From contig JAUIRK010000934.1 in the NCBI GenBank assembly GCA_030549495.1, positions 685,462 through 749,461 on the forward strand: a DNA stretch of 64,000 nucleotides, given 5' to 3'. This DNA comes from Nectonema munidae. Lineage: Eukaryota; Nematomorpha; Nectonematoida; Nectonematidae. Positions 22,769 through 33,956 of the stretch are shown piece after piece. The notes under the pieces are model-generated. The model ran no database searches. It worked only from the letters and a program-made list of their open reading frames with translations, and had not been told where the DNA came from. The translations under genes and the position numbers were made by a program. Every line of letters begins with the position of its first letter. Positions within the stretch are counted from its first letter, which is position 1.

Positions 22769-23496
22769 TACAAGTTGATGGAAAAAGCGATAAATTAAGA
22801 TATTTTTCTATTTCTTCTGATTCAACTTCTTCCCATCATCGTTAAATTCATCAACTTTAATTCTTTTTGTAGGATTTTGATTGTTCTATTTTGACTTTCA
22901 AGCCTTTTCTTGACAATATATGCAATTACACACTCACGCAACTTACAATTATGTTACCCGCAACATAAAATTTATTGCCCGTGACCGCCGACCTTTCTTT
23001 TGGAATGCGGGTACCCATGGGTACTCGTATGACCGCGCGGATATACCCGCCCACTGCAAGACTCTAATGTAGACCTGTTCAAAGTCTGTTCCGAGTCAGT
23101 TCGTTCCTCATAATATCAAGACTAATTAATGGTAGGTTTAAACCAGACCGAACAGATCTATATCTACGTCAGGGGCGCACATTCGGGGGGCGAATTTTCT
23201 ATAAATGCCAAGCTGCTCTGAAATCCCTATCGAACATATTTTACAGACGATGCGTGAGAATAATAATAATCCATTGCTTCAATATGCACACAATAAGTAA
23301 GCAATGTTTATCACAGTGTCTCCTCTTTGGTATTTTTGAGCAAACACGTTGATGATCCACTAGATTTTCTCATCTTCTGTCACAGTGATTCTATTTCTCT
23401 TTCTCTCTCCTCTGTTTTTCTCTTCCGCTTTCTCTGCTAAAACTCAATCATCACTCAAGCTCTCTTCTTTCATTCAAGCCCTAAAAATATGCTCTC

Positions 23497-23696
23497 CAGT
23501 GACGTAGCTAGGCTGGGGCATGAGGGGCCGTACCCACACTCCTATGTACCGCATGGTGCCCCATGCAACTTATGCGATATAAGTTTTTGAAAATTTCTCC
23601 AATGAAAGGATCAAGAAAGTATAAATAATGTTGCGCAATTTTTTTGTTTTTAAATTGTGCCCCTTCTATCAACTTTTTTTTTTGGCTACACCACTG
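23497..23696. mobile_element. Short hAT-like MITE, 200 bp
   Basis: The left end is CAGTGACGTAGCTAGGCTGG and the reversed right end is CAGTGGTGTAGCCAAAAA, forming imperfect inverted repeats. Its interior matches a BED/hAT-type MITE in having GC-rich ends around an AT-rich core. The flanks match at only 5 of 8 positions, so the target duplication is doubtful. Confidence 0.55.
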
Positions 23697-24207
23697 CTTC
23701 TGTCTAATTTGCATTTAGAGTTAAATTAAAATAATTTTCAATTGTTACAATTTTATATCAATGAATATTGTTAGACTCGCACTAAGAATTTTTTTTAAAC
23801 AAAAGTTACCAAATCTTTATCACTACTTTTGCTACATTTTTTAACATTTGAAAACTTTAATTTTTTCAAGTCAAGAAATTTTTTTCAATAGTTATTTGGG
23901 AATGAATGTTTTGATTATCTATTCAGTTTAAAAGCAAGAATACTCTATTTGCTTAATATTTGAGAAGAGATATTTTTTATAATGTTCGATTGTTAAATTT
24001 TATAACTAACACTGTACATAATCAAATCACTTTTTTTAAGAAAATTTGTTGATTATTATAAAAATATAATATCGAAACAAAATGTTTCATTTGTTAAAAA
24101 TGTACTTGATCTATCTATGACAACTGTCAGAATTTTATTTGTAGACAGAAATATTCAAAAAAACGCAATGATTTTCTTTTCTCGTATACTTTGATTTATG
24201 TTAGTTT

Positions 24208-24569
24208 GGTCCTCGGACATTTCGCCGCATTATTTTCATAAGACAGTTCGTCCCATGGACAATTCGCCCCATTATTTTCATAAGACAGTTCGTCCCATGG
24301 ACAATTCGCCCCATTATTTTCATAAGACATTTTGTTTCATGGACAATTCGCCCCGTTATTTTCATAAGACATTTTGTCTCATGGACAATTCTAAAAAATT
24401 AAGAGATAAATTTATTAATTTGAAATAATTTAATAGAGATAAAACAAACAAGAATATAAAATTTTTAAATAATTTTACACATATAATAAGCAAAGATGGA
24501 TGAAACTAATAGCCTATGAGACAATTTGTCAAGGGGCAAATTATCTATGGGGCGAAATGTCTGTCGACC
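24208..24569. mobile_element. MITE with internal 42-bp tandem repeats
   Basis: Ends GGTCCTCGGACATTTCGCC and (reversed) GGTCGACAGACATTTCGCC match at 16 of 19 positions. Flanks GTTAGTTT and GTTATTTA match at 6 of 8. The left half has about four copies of a 42-bp unit (blocks GACAATTCGCCCC, ATTATTTTCATAAGACA). Because 42 is a multiple of three, the repeats leave an open frame with a 14-residue period, but nothing suggests a real protein. The right half carries degenerate inverted counterparts (GACAATTTGTC, GGGGCAAATT). Confidence 0.7.
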
Positions 24570-24968
24570 GTTATTTAAATAATTTTTTAATTATAAGGGC
24601 TAGCTACTTAAACGTTGGCTTTTGCTGCTTATAAAAACTTGAAAATATCAAATAAACTCTAATTCTTTATGCCTCCTATTATTTTGAAATTATTCTAAGA
24701 ACAGACGGTTCCATTTTAAAATAGTGAAAATTGCTTTATTAGTTTATTTTGTTTCCTTTCTCTCTTATGTTAATTATGTAACAAATTTTTCAATTTTGAG
24801 TAAAAGGTAAGGTGCAGTGGATGTATTTTCATTGACCAGGCACTGATGTACCGCTTATGTCAAACTATGAACAAATTCGTATCGATGAGGAATCGAATCC
24901 AGAGGCTTCCGTGCTATGTCCATCATCTCAATCAAGCTGACATGCCACCCATAGAGTATGCTGTAGGG

Positions 24969-25435
24969 CAGTGGTTCCCAAACTTTTTTATCCCGTTCCC
25001 CCTTTTCCAGTCACTTTTTTACCTGTGGACCCCTACAACTGAATTAATTGAGCCAACAAAATAAATCAAAGATTTTTATGCAAAAAATGATTCTAGTCAT
25101 CTGATTAAATCGTATGCTTATTCATATGAAATCAGAGAAAGCGTAAAGCCTGACATAAAATGTGAATAAAATTTTTTTCCAATTAAAATATAAATTTTTC
25201 AAAAATATTGTAACTAATAAAAAAAATATATAAACATTCAAAATATGAAACTTTAAAAAGGGAAGAAAATATTTATTTAAAAAAGCTTTAAATATATATA
25301 TTTATATTGATTTGGAAAATAGAAGTATATTAAAGGAGATTCAGCATAAGTAGTTTGAAGTAGAATTTCCATGGACCCCTTAAAATTCTTCTATGGACCC
25401 CTAGGGGTCCATGGACCCCCGGTTGGGAACCACTG
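24969..25435. mobile_element. hAT MITE, 467 bp
   Basis: The left end CAGTGGTTCCCAAACTTTTT and reversed right end CAGTGGTTCCCAACCGGGGG form inverted repeats. The flanks CTGTAGGG (24961-24968) and TTGTAGGG (25436-25443) give a 7-of-8 target duplication. Copies of TGGACCCCT occur near both ends, a common subterminal layout of hAT MITEs. The AT-rich core has no coding frame. Confidence 0.88.
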
Positions 25436-25949
25436 TTGTAGGGGATACGTCAAATTCGTTTTCAAAAAACTTAAATTATGCTCTAAAATTTTTTAGTTTT
25501 TGTTGAAGCTCTATAACTTTTTCTGATAGATTTTTTTTCCTTAAAAGTTATTATAAAAGGCAAATCATTGCAAAATGTTAACAGTTATTTTACTATTTGT
25601 AGCTTGTATCAATTTAGCTTTTAAACTATTTTTGAATGATGCTGAGTAAAATGAAATAATGCGATCTTAATTTTTTGTTTACACAATTATAACTTCATTT
25701 TATACCCTTGTTCTGAATCAATCACATTTTTTCATATAAACATCGCAGGGTGTCTAGTAGACTCTTTGCCTTTAGACTACATTCACTCATATAAAACTAT
25801 CCAACCTTCATTTATTTGTTTTCTCTATGAATCAAATATTCTTTCATCAATTCCTGTAATGTGCCTGGTAGACTACTTCATTTTTCAAATTAAGAGCCTA
25901 TTCCACACCCTAACAATTTTGGATTTTTTAAAACTAGTGTATATTCGAT

Positions 25950-26486
25950 GGTTGTAGGTAAAAATGCCCCCAATTAAAAAGTAGGAAAAAATGCCACTAA
26001 TTTTTGATTTTCAGGATTTTTTTATTATATAAATATTTTTATTTGGTACCGTTTTGAAAGGCAAAATTTCTTGATCTATAGGGTGTTTTTCTTTATAAAG
26101 TTCTTGAAAACAATAGCAAAGGTGCAGATTTGTGGGAATGTGTTCTTAAAATCAGTTAAAATACAAATTATATTTAGAAAGTGTTCTGATACACACAAAG
26201 TCCAAAAATATTTGCTGTTTTATAATTTTTTTTTGTATTTAAAAAATTGTCGTATGCTGAGTTTTTAGATTACTTTAATTAAATTTTAAATGTTATAGAT
26301 GAAAAGTTGACTTTTGTTTTTTTTACAAAAAATCTTTATTTGCCATATCTTTTAAAAAAAAATTTTTTTTAATTTTAATTAATAATTTTTTTGTGTTGGG
26401 GCATTTTTTCCTCATTTTAAATTTGGGCATTTTTTTCGGGGGTATTTTTTCCTACTTTTTAATTGGGGGCATTTTTTCTGCGCACC
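25950..26486. mobile_element. Mutator-type MITE, 537 bp, with 9-bp target duplication
   Basis: The flanks are the perfect 9-mer ATATTCGAT (25941-25949 and 26487-26495). The ends GGTTGTAGGTAAAAATGCCC and (reversed) GGTGCGCAGAAAAAATGCCC continue into a longer inverted repeat containing CAATTAAAAAGTAGGAAAAA. A 9-bp duplication points to the Mutator superfamily, as opposed to hAT (8 bp). There is no coding region. A MULE transposase remnant elsewhere in this window (19934-20860) shows that the superfamily has been present. Confidence 0.8.
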
Positions 26487-26589
26487 ATATTCGATATGCA
26501 AATTTAATTAAAATATTTTCGCTTGAAGTATAGTATTTAAATTCACCAATTTTGTAAAAAAAATATAATTTAGTCTTATAAATTTAGAA

Positions 26590-26834
26590 ATGGGCTGAAT
26601 ACACTCTATTTTAAAGGATTGCTTGAATATTTGGTCTCCCGTAGTATTTTCAGACCACTAATTTTGAAAATTGCAACAAAAAAATTTCGCCCCCAATAAT
26701 TTTGAGGATGTGCGCCCCTGACATTAGATATGGGCTGAATACACTATTTTAAAGGATTGCTTGAATATTTGGTCTCCCGTGGTATTTCCAGAACACTAAT
26801 TTTGAAAATTGCAAAAAAAAAAATTTCGCCCCCA
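26590..26834. repeat. 140-bp tandem duplication of a transposon end
   Basis: Copy one begins at 26590 and copy two at 26730, both with ATGGGCTGAATACACT. They share GGATTGCTTGAATATTTGGT and the TTTCGCCCCCAAT block. Copy one continues to a complete terminus (CCCCTG at 26720); copy two stops at 26834. They differ by a few substitutions and a 2-bp CT deletion. Confidence 0.85.
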
Positions 26835-26842
26835 ATCTACGA

Positions 26843-29800
26843 GCCAGATAGGACCGGACTAAATGAGTTAAGGACTTGACCGAAATGAAGCACTAGGAAC
26901 CGTATCATGAACAGGTGTACTTAATTACGGTACTTCAAATCAACAGCTTTTTGGGCTATCATACCTGAAAATGTCTATTTGTTGTATAAATGTTTTACTC
27001 AGAGGAAAACATCTTTAAAATTATTAGGTGGAAGGAGGGCGTTAAAATGTTTAGGCATACGCTTAGGTCAAATATTTAAAAAAAATCCCAATCTGAAAGC
27101 AAATATTTAAAAACTTTCAATATTTAGGGCTTGGACTTAGAAGAGCCACCCCATATGCCCAAAAAAATTAAACTAATTTTTCATTATTTAAAATACTTCT
27201 AAATAAAATCCAATTAGAACTCTAAATTTTTATTACAGACTTCAACTCTGCTTCTAAAATCCTATTTCATAAGTATTCAGTTATATTTGAATGTTTTAAA
27301 GTCTTCTCTCCGGCGATCAAAAGGACTAAAGCATCAAATATCTATCAACTTTCCTCCATATATTCCCATTATTTTTACGTGTATGCAAAACCCAAAGCGT
27401 AGATATATATTTACTATATTGTTATTATTACCGAGCTTGGAAAATAGCATCGTTTAAGGGTTTGAAAGTAGACTCACAAATCATTAAATGGCATAAGAAA
27501 TGGTCAATTTCTTATAACGATGTTGCAAAGTTCTTGTCATACAAATAATTTGTATTGACTGTTCTGTGCATGCAAACAATGCTAATTTTTTTACTCTTGC
27601 TAAATGTGGCATTAAATTAGTACTTCTTTCATGTGAAGTGTAGAAAGAAAATTTGGGACATGCTTTATTATACCATATAAGCAAAGATCTTCATTCTTCA
27701 TTCATATCATAATCTTTTAAACTCCATCAACAGTTGCATTGATAATATCACAATTTTATTTTCACCCCCTGGTATAGCTGTTGATTAAAACAAACATACC
27801 AACTCTTTTTCTAACAAATTCAGCTGTTTATCCTTCTAGTTCATTTAACTCTGATCTAACATTTGTTATTTCGAATATATATACTTTTAGGCTGTATCGA
27901 CAGAAGGAAACAAACAGCAATATATTTTGTTAAATTAACTAAATAAGGTAACATTATTTGAATGTTTCATGGTTTATAAAGATATTTTTCGGAAAAAAAT
28001 ACTCGAAGTAGCTATAAATACTCTAAAAATTTTAATTTATGCAAATATATTTTTTTTGAATTAAAGAATGCTTACATGTTTTTGTGCCATTACAGGAACT
28101 GATGAACTTTGGTTATGAAAATTTTACAAAAAAAATATTTTTTGTGTTTATAAATTGGATTAGATATAAATAATAAGATAAACACAAAATTATATTTAAA
28201 ACAAATCTATCGCATGCTAAAGTTAATATTAATTATTAACCTCCTTATCCTTATAAGAAGAAGAGAAGAAGAAATTTAAGAAGAAGGAATTTATTATTAT
28301 AGTAAATAAGATAAGTATGTTAAGAAAGTATATTAGTCAGCATAAAATTTAATTGTCAATCTTTTTCTTTTACCATTTGTCATTTCAGTAATACCTTTGA
28401 TATCACGAACAAAAAATTTATAGGCAGAAATAAGGAAAAACTTCAAAAATTTGGGAAACAATGAGCAATTAAAATATTCAAAATTTATAGGAGAAAAGGC
28501 AAAGGTATTTGAGTCTATCCATCGAGATGTCTATTCATCTTTATATATATCAAAAATCTGGTAAGACCTCCTGGAAGACAACTTGCAAGACCTTATTATA
28601 TATTTAAATGTATAAATAGTAAAATGTTTTAAAATAAAAATTTTCAAAAAATATTTTATATACATATTGAAACCACCATTCTGAAAAATCTACATAAAAG
28701 TTCAAAACACTTAATTTTGTAATTGCAGTTTTATTTCATGAAAATTTGATTTTGAGAAAAAATTTAACTGTTTTTCAATATTTCTTTTTCATGATATATA
28801 TATATATCATTTGAAAGCTTATCGTTTGCTACATACTCTAGAATAATTTATTTTTGCAAAAGTATTTAAATTTTTTTGATAACTGGACTTTACTTCAAAA
28901 ATTTTGATCGAAATTTTAGAAAAAAAGGGACCATCTTTAAAGATCAGCATAATGTGAAGATTTAAAGAAAATTTTTGATTAAAAATGGTATCATTGGAAA
29001 GCTATACTCTTTGTGGGTAACATAGGCTAGGTTTTACAAATAAATATATTTTTATTTTTCCAAAATAGGCTTTTATGTGAGGTCAGCAACTTTTATCTAG
29101 TTTCTAAAAATACCAATAATTAACGTGATGAGTTTATATATTATTTTTTCAATATTTTATATTCACAAAGGTAAAATATGATTTTTTACATTTTAAAATG
29201 TCATAATTAAAGAAAACTGTCGAAAATTAATATATATTTTTTACTTTTTATGGGTCAGTAGTATAGGTAAGTATAATGTTTTTCTAATAAATTTAAAATT
29301 ATTTTTGAAGTGAAAAATTTCGATTGAATGTACAAGTTTAGTTGTATAATCGTAGTCAACTTTTATTTCGAAACAATTTTTATTTAGTTTAGATACCACT
29401 TTTCTTATTTTTAACGAAGAGCATTCGTTATATTTATATCGACAGTGTGCGAAGAATAAATCACATTATTGATTCTAACACGCTTGTTATTGATTTTAGC
29501 GCATTACTATGTGAAGAAAGATCAACACATGTTGCATTACGCGTTTGTGAGAGCAGTGAATTCTTATTTCGCATACGCATCACTACATCTTTAGGACAGT
29601 GTGGTTTATTTTATCGGGCTAGTGTATGCTTTGTTTATTTGTAGTTGTCTTACTTAAATTTTAGTATTATGCATTATGCGATATACCAAATTAAAGCTTT
29701 TTTTATGGGCTTTCAGAATACATTACTTATACCATAAGTACTTGAGAAATACCATTTTTCTGTTTTTATATCCCATGGGTTTCATTACCATTAATTTAAT

Positions 29801-30170
29801 TATAAAACCACTCTACTACAGGAACCTAAATTTATTTGTAGATTTTTAGAAAATCATTTTAGTTTTCGGTTTTTTATAAATTAACCTTCGTTTTTTACTT
29901 ATAACTTTTGAATTAGTTCTCGAAAATTTAAGTGCCGGTTTGATTTACACTTTGATTCCTTGAAAAAATATGTTTTGGATTGCGCTTTAAAAGTTCACTG
30001 AAAATAAATGAGAAGAGAAAATTTGTTTTACAAAATTTTAATAATAATTAACTTCATAAATTTATATTCTTTTTTTCATTATAAACCACTATCCTACATA
30101 AACCTAAATTTATTTGTAAATTTTTTCAAAATAATTTTAATTTTCGGTTCTCCCTAGCGCCCAACACAAA
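26843..30170. other. AT-rich stretch without recognised features
   Basis: No gene, RNA gene or transposon end could be supported over more than 3 kb. Short open frames here (for example near 27484 and 29447) have no family resemblance and the base composition of their surroundings. Weak local repetition exists near 29880-30130. Confidence 0.4.
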
Positions 30171-30174
30171 TATT

Positions 30175-31230
30175 GAAGAAATATTTTTCTGTATGAAGTG
30201 TTAGGCAATTCTTTTTTATTATTTAATTAATATTCTCATAACCTGTACGGTTGAACGCGGATATACAAGTTAATTTTTATCTACAATCTTTACAAAGATA
30301 GTTTCTATTCCATGGAAAGATTTTTTGAGAGTTTGATAAAATGACAAAATTTTCAAATTTAACCGCAAAAAAATATATAAGTCATTCGATTCATTTTAAA
30401 CAATTTACATATTTGGAATCAGCGTACCCAACCCTATAAGAATAGGTTTTTAAATTTTTAATTTTTTTTAATTTTCTATTTTTCTGGCCTTTCAAACGGT
30501 CTCAAAATTATGACTTCACATATATTCAACAAATATACAAGTATTATACATTTTCAGATTTCTCTTATCATTCTGAATAACAATATTAAGATTATTTTAC
30601 CATTAATATTTGGCTCATAATTTTTTTATATATATTTGCTAGACCTGCTTAAACTCACATACACACACAGGCACATCATTTGTATAATGTGAGATTCTTT
30701 AAAATATTAATAAAATATTTGAAGAAATATTTTTTTAGTATGAAGAGTTTAGGAAACTCTTCTCTGTTATGTAATGATATATTCTCATAACCTGTACGGT
30801 TGAACGCGGGTAGACAACTTGAGTTTTATCTCCAACCTGTATACTACGATGATTCACCTCCCACATGTATACTACGATGATTTATCTCCAACCTGTATAC
30901 TACGATGATTCATCTTCAATCTGTATACTACGATGATTCATCTCTAACCTGTATACTACGATGGTTTCTATTCCATGTACAAATGACTAGGGAGACAATG
31001 TTCAACTTTCTGTTCATATTTTGCTAAATGTAAGATTTGATATACCTCATTCAGGGAGACGATGTTAGATAAGTTTTTACCTATATACCTGTATACTACG
31101 ATGGTTCATCTCCAACCTGTATACTGTGATGGTTCATCTCCAACATGTCAGTTCATATTTTGCTAGATGTAAGATTTGATATACCTCATTCGGGGAGACG
31201 ATGTTAAAAAGTCATTACGTATATTTTTGC
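30175..31230. repeat. Local repeat block with duplicated segments
   Basis: A segment at 30175-30325 (AACCTGTACGGTTGAACGCG, TTTCTATTCCATG) recurs at 30715-30980 with inserted minisatellite units between its parts. Another segment (GTTCATATTTTGCTA, GATTTGATATACCTCATTC) recurs at about 31010, 31147 and, in part, 31340. The block looks like local segmental duplication followed by repeat expansion. No coding region is attached. Confidence 0.7.
30835..30965. repeat. 28-bp minisatellite, about five units
   Basis: The unit CCTGTATACTACGATGATTC plus about eight more bases repeats about five times with small changes. Two further units lie at about 31087-31145. Spacing is regular at 28 bp with no spacers, so it is a minisatellite and not a CRISPR array. 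Confidence 0.85.
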
Positions 31231-31425
31231 AATTTTTTCACGATATTAAATAATATATTTGTCAATTAATTAAAATAAAATTTTGTAATCAAAGAATTGA
31301 AAAATATACTTTTAAAATCAAAAAATATTAAACTTTCTGTTCATATTTTGCTACCTTTTACGATGTTACAAAAGTTTACCTATATTTTGCAATTTGCAGG
31401 ATTTTAAATAATATATTTGTCAAAT

Positions 31426-31634
31426 AATCAAAGGATTGAAAAATATCAAATCAAAAAATATTCATTCTTTTTAAATATATCGTTGGCTCTCCTTACTTTT
31501 AGAATAGAAAGATAAACCTAGTCTTTAATAATTAATTTTTATCAAATTATGCATATACGAAACTAAAAGTAAGGGGAGCTAACGAAAAAGAATAAATATT
31601 TTTTGATTTGAACATTTTTCCATTCTTTGATTAC
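31426..31634. repeat. Hairpin with arms of about 75 bp
   Basis: The left arm (31426-31503) and right arm (31562-31634) are imperfect reverse complements. The left arm includes ATCAAAAAATATTCATTCTT and GCTCTCCTTACTTTTAG; the right arm includes CTAAAAGTAAGGGGAGCT and AATAAATATTTTTTGAT. The loop is about 58 nt. It is probably a foldback or MITE remnant. Confidence 0.75.
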
Positions 31635-32286
31635 AAAATTATATTTATTGAAATTTACCTACAACAAATTATTACACTCCAATGTACTATAGCCACAAAA
31701 TATATATCAAAAGTCATTACATATTAGCATATCTCAAACACACTCTATGCGTTTGAGCATCTTTTTTTAACATTTAAGGTTGATATAAAAGGTTTAACTA
31801 GATTATCCAACCAAAATTAACATCATATCCAATGGAGCACTCTCCTAAATCAATTAAGTTCACAACATTTCTCACTTAATCCTTAGATAAATTTACCCAG
31901 TGATCTCGATTCTTCGGCCCTTATCATCAACAATAACATTAAACATTCCATCAGACTATCCACCCCAGCTAATAAATATCAATTCAAAAAACACATACTT
32001 CTGAACACCCTTTCTTACAAATTCCTAAAGCAGTTTCTCAAAACGTTTCCTAAAGATCCTTACCCTAATAGCCTAACTTTAACATCATCCAACACTAATT
32101 CAATAGGAAAAATACATATATGTCAGAAATAAAATATGCAAAAAAAAGAATCTTTCAAAATAATTTGCTCATTTTAGCTTAAAAATACCTTGAACGGAAT
32201 TAATTGGGTCCAATAAAACCACAAAGCTTGTTCTAAACTATATATTTTTAAATAAAATATTTTTTAATTTATTGTGAGCCTCAATG

Positions 32287-32452
32287 ATTGTTAGGATGTA
32301 TATCTCAGCCTAACCGTTGAAGGTCAGGGGTTTGATCCCCAAGGCTACTAACTCTTAAAAACAAAAGCATAAAATTGTGATTAACCATCTCAATCATAAT
32401 GGGAGCATATAGCCTTACGGATGAAAGTGCTTTGATATCCACCCAACCAATC
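32287..32452 (+). mobile_element. tRNA-derived SINE, copy 1
   Basis: The head contains a B-box-like stretch (GGGGTTTGATCCCC) preceded by an A-box-like part (TCTCAGCCTAACCGTTG). The body then reads GGAGCATATAGCCTTACGG and ATGAAAGTGCTTTGATATCC. It is followed by a second copy in the same direction. No cloverleaf was found that would make it a functional tRNA gene. Confidence 0.7.
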
Positions 32453-32480
32453 AAACAACATATACAAGTTGAGACACAAT

Positions 32481-32635
32481 GTTTATTAGGGTGTCTCTCA
32501 GTTTAACAGTTAAAGTTCAGGGGTTCGATCTCCTTCTTCTGACTCTTAAAAATATAATCGCAAATTATGATTATCCATCCATAATGCGAGCATATAGACT
32601 TACGGCTGAAAGTGCTTTAATATCCAACCAATGAA
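32481..32635 (+). mobile_element. tRNA-derived SINE, copy 2
   Basis: It matches copy 1 along its length: TCTCAGTTTAACAGTTAAAG, the B box GGGGTTCGATCTCC, then GCGAGCATATAGACTTACGG and TGAAAGTGCTTTAATATCCA. The two copies lie head to tail about 30 bp apart, which suggests insertion into or beside an existing SINE, or local duplication. Confidence 0.7.
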
Positions 32636-32799
32636 CTAATATTAATTTGATTTTTAAAAATTAATTATTTTAGAATTTTGTTCTTTTTGACCAAAAAGAT
32701 ATCTGCTGACAACATTTTTAGGATAGACTTTTAGATCAAGTTATACACTGGCATATAAGTTATTATTCATAAAGCAAATTATGAACTAAATACCATTTA

Positions 32800-33104
32800 A
32801 AATAAATTTAAAATACCACATCTAAAACAAATTAATCAAATACAATTAGCTACATTTATTTATAAGTGTAAAAACTATATCAATGATATCAGTCCTATTT
32901 TTTCAGAGAACCAAAACTTTACTAATTATAACCTTCGTAATAAACATAATTTAAAAAATGTTAGATATAAGCGTGCCAAGTACAAAAAGTTTTTTATTAA
33001 AAAGGGTATAAAGATATGGAATTGTTAACCGATAAATATAAGATTCTCAGGGAAAATAAAGATTTTCAAAAATAAATGTAAAATGTTTTTTATATCAAAA
33101 TGAA
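32800..33104 (+). pseudogene. LINE ORF2 C-terminal fragment
   Basis: The plus strand reads QINQIQLATFIYKCKNYIND, then NYNLRNKHNLKNVRYKR and FFIKKGIKIWN. These match the conserved end of CR1/Jockey-type LINE proteins (QLATFIYK, YNLRxK, xAIKVWNSLP). One in-frame stop interrupts the WNSLP motif. It is 5'-truncated, as most LINE copies are, and is related to the pieces at 53300-54241 and 54750-55098. Confidence 0.75.
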
Positions 33105-33956
33105 TAAAAAGTTTTTATGTAAGAAAATATATATATTTTTTTTCAAATTACTTGAATTTCAATAATATGATACTCGTGTGTATTTTTGTTTTCTTGTTTA
33201 GATGAGTGCTTTTGCGTTTTTTCTGACAAAATAGGCTACGAAAAATAATTTCGAATTTCCCTACCAATTACAATCTCCTACAAAAATCTAAGCAAGTTTC
33301 CAGTTTTCTCTTTTCAATCTCCTCTCTCTTCTTTCTCTATTCAACTTCTCTTATCAAACAAGAATAGCTTATTTTGTGTTCCCTACTTATATATACATTT
33401 ATAAAAAAAATTATATAAATACATGTATAATTATATATAATCTTAGCATGTTATTGTAATTGAAAATGATATATTTAGGAGTTTTTTTTTTATATCCTTT
33501 ATGTTTGTATTGATGTCATTCAATTGATCTTGGTTTTTAATCGTCATCTCAGGATTTTTTTTCTCCTTTTTTTTACAATGTTTTGTTTTTGAACAATCTA
33601 TTTTTACATATGTTGTTAAAAAAATTTTTTTTTGGTGTGACAAGAACCTAATTGGGTTGCTCCACCTTCTTTTTATATTTCAGATTATTTTTATAATTCT
33701 TTTTTCTAAATAAATAAATAAAAAAAAATATTAAATTAAAATTTTATAAATTATTTTAAATTTATTTTCTTGCTAAACTATTTCAATGAACACAGTTTTC
33801 TTAATCGCGCTAATTGTCAAAAACTAAGCTAACCACCACACTTTCCTAATTTATTAGAGGTAAAAATAATAGCAAAATTCTATATGTGAATTTTGTTTAT
33901 ATTTTACTTATATTCAAATATTACTTTATAATTTATTTAGTTAAATATTTGTATAG
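33105..33956. other. Spacer upstream of FATP
   Basis: AT-rich sequence with a pyrimidine-rich part (33300-33350). The FATP 5' UTR and promoter should lie here, but the composition hides any TATA-like site. The sequence TTTGTATAG directly before the FATP ATG resembles a splice acceptor. Confidence 0.4.

Larger units (their letters stand above)
23170..26834. mobile_element. Composite hAT-like element filled with MITEs
   Basis: The left end CAGGGGCGCACATTCGGGG is preceded by ATCTACGT (23162-23169). The right boundary at 26834 is followed by ATCTACGA (26835-26842), a 7-of-8 match. A full right terminus (reverse complement CAGGGGCGCACATCCTC) occurs at 26701-26720, inside the boundary, because the right end is present as a 140-bp tandem duplication whose second copy stops short. 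No transposase was found. At least four smaller elements lie inside. Reading the whole as one insertion is an inference; two separate copies remain possible. Confidence 0.5.

Noticed and set aside
22940-22980. Candidate eEF1G exon 1 (short ATG frame before a GTAACA donor on the minus strand)
   Set aside because: The encoded residues do not resemble the conserved start of the family, and many similar short ATG-GT combinations exist; exon 1 is left unassigned.
24198-24428. Open frame of 76 codons with a 14-residue repeat (MDNSPHYFHKTVRP)
   Set aside because: It is the by-product of a 42-bp DNA repeat inside a MITE with inverted ends; nothing else supports a protein.
29447-29644. Open frame of 65 codons
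   Set aside because: No family resemblance, no splice or poly(A) context, and composition like its surroundings.
30835-31145. Regular repeats that might suggest a CRISPR array
   Set aside because: Units are directly adjacent with no unique spacers, and the setting is an animal genome. It is a minisatellite.
32520-32535. tRNA gene, from the B-box GGTTCGATC
   Set aside because: No complete cloverleaf or anticodon arm, and the sequence is present as repeated copies with a common body; it is a SINE. The same applies at 38262-38400.
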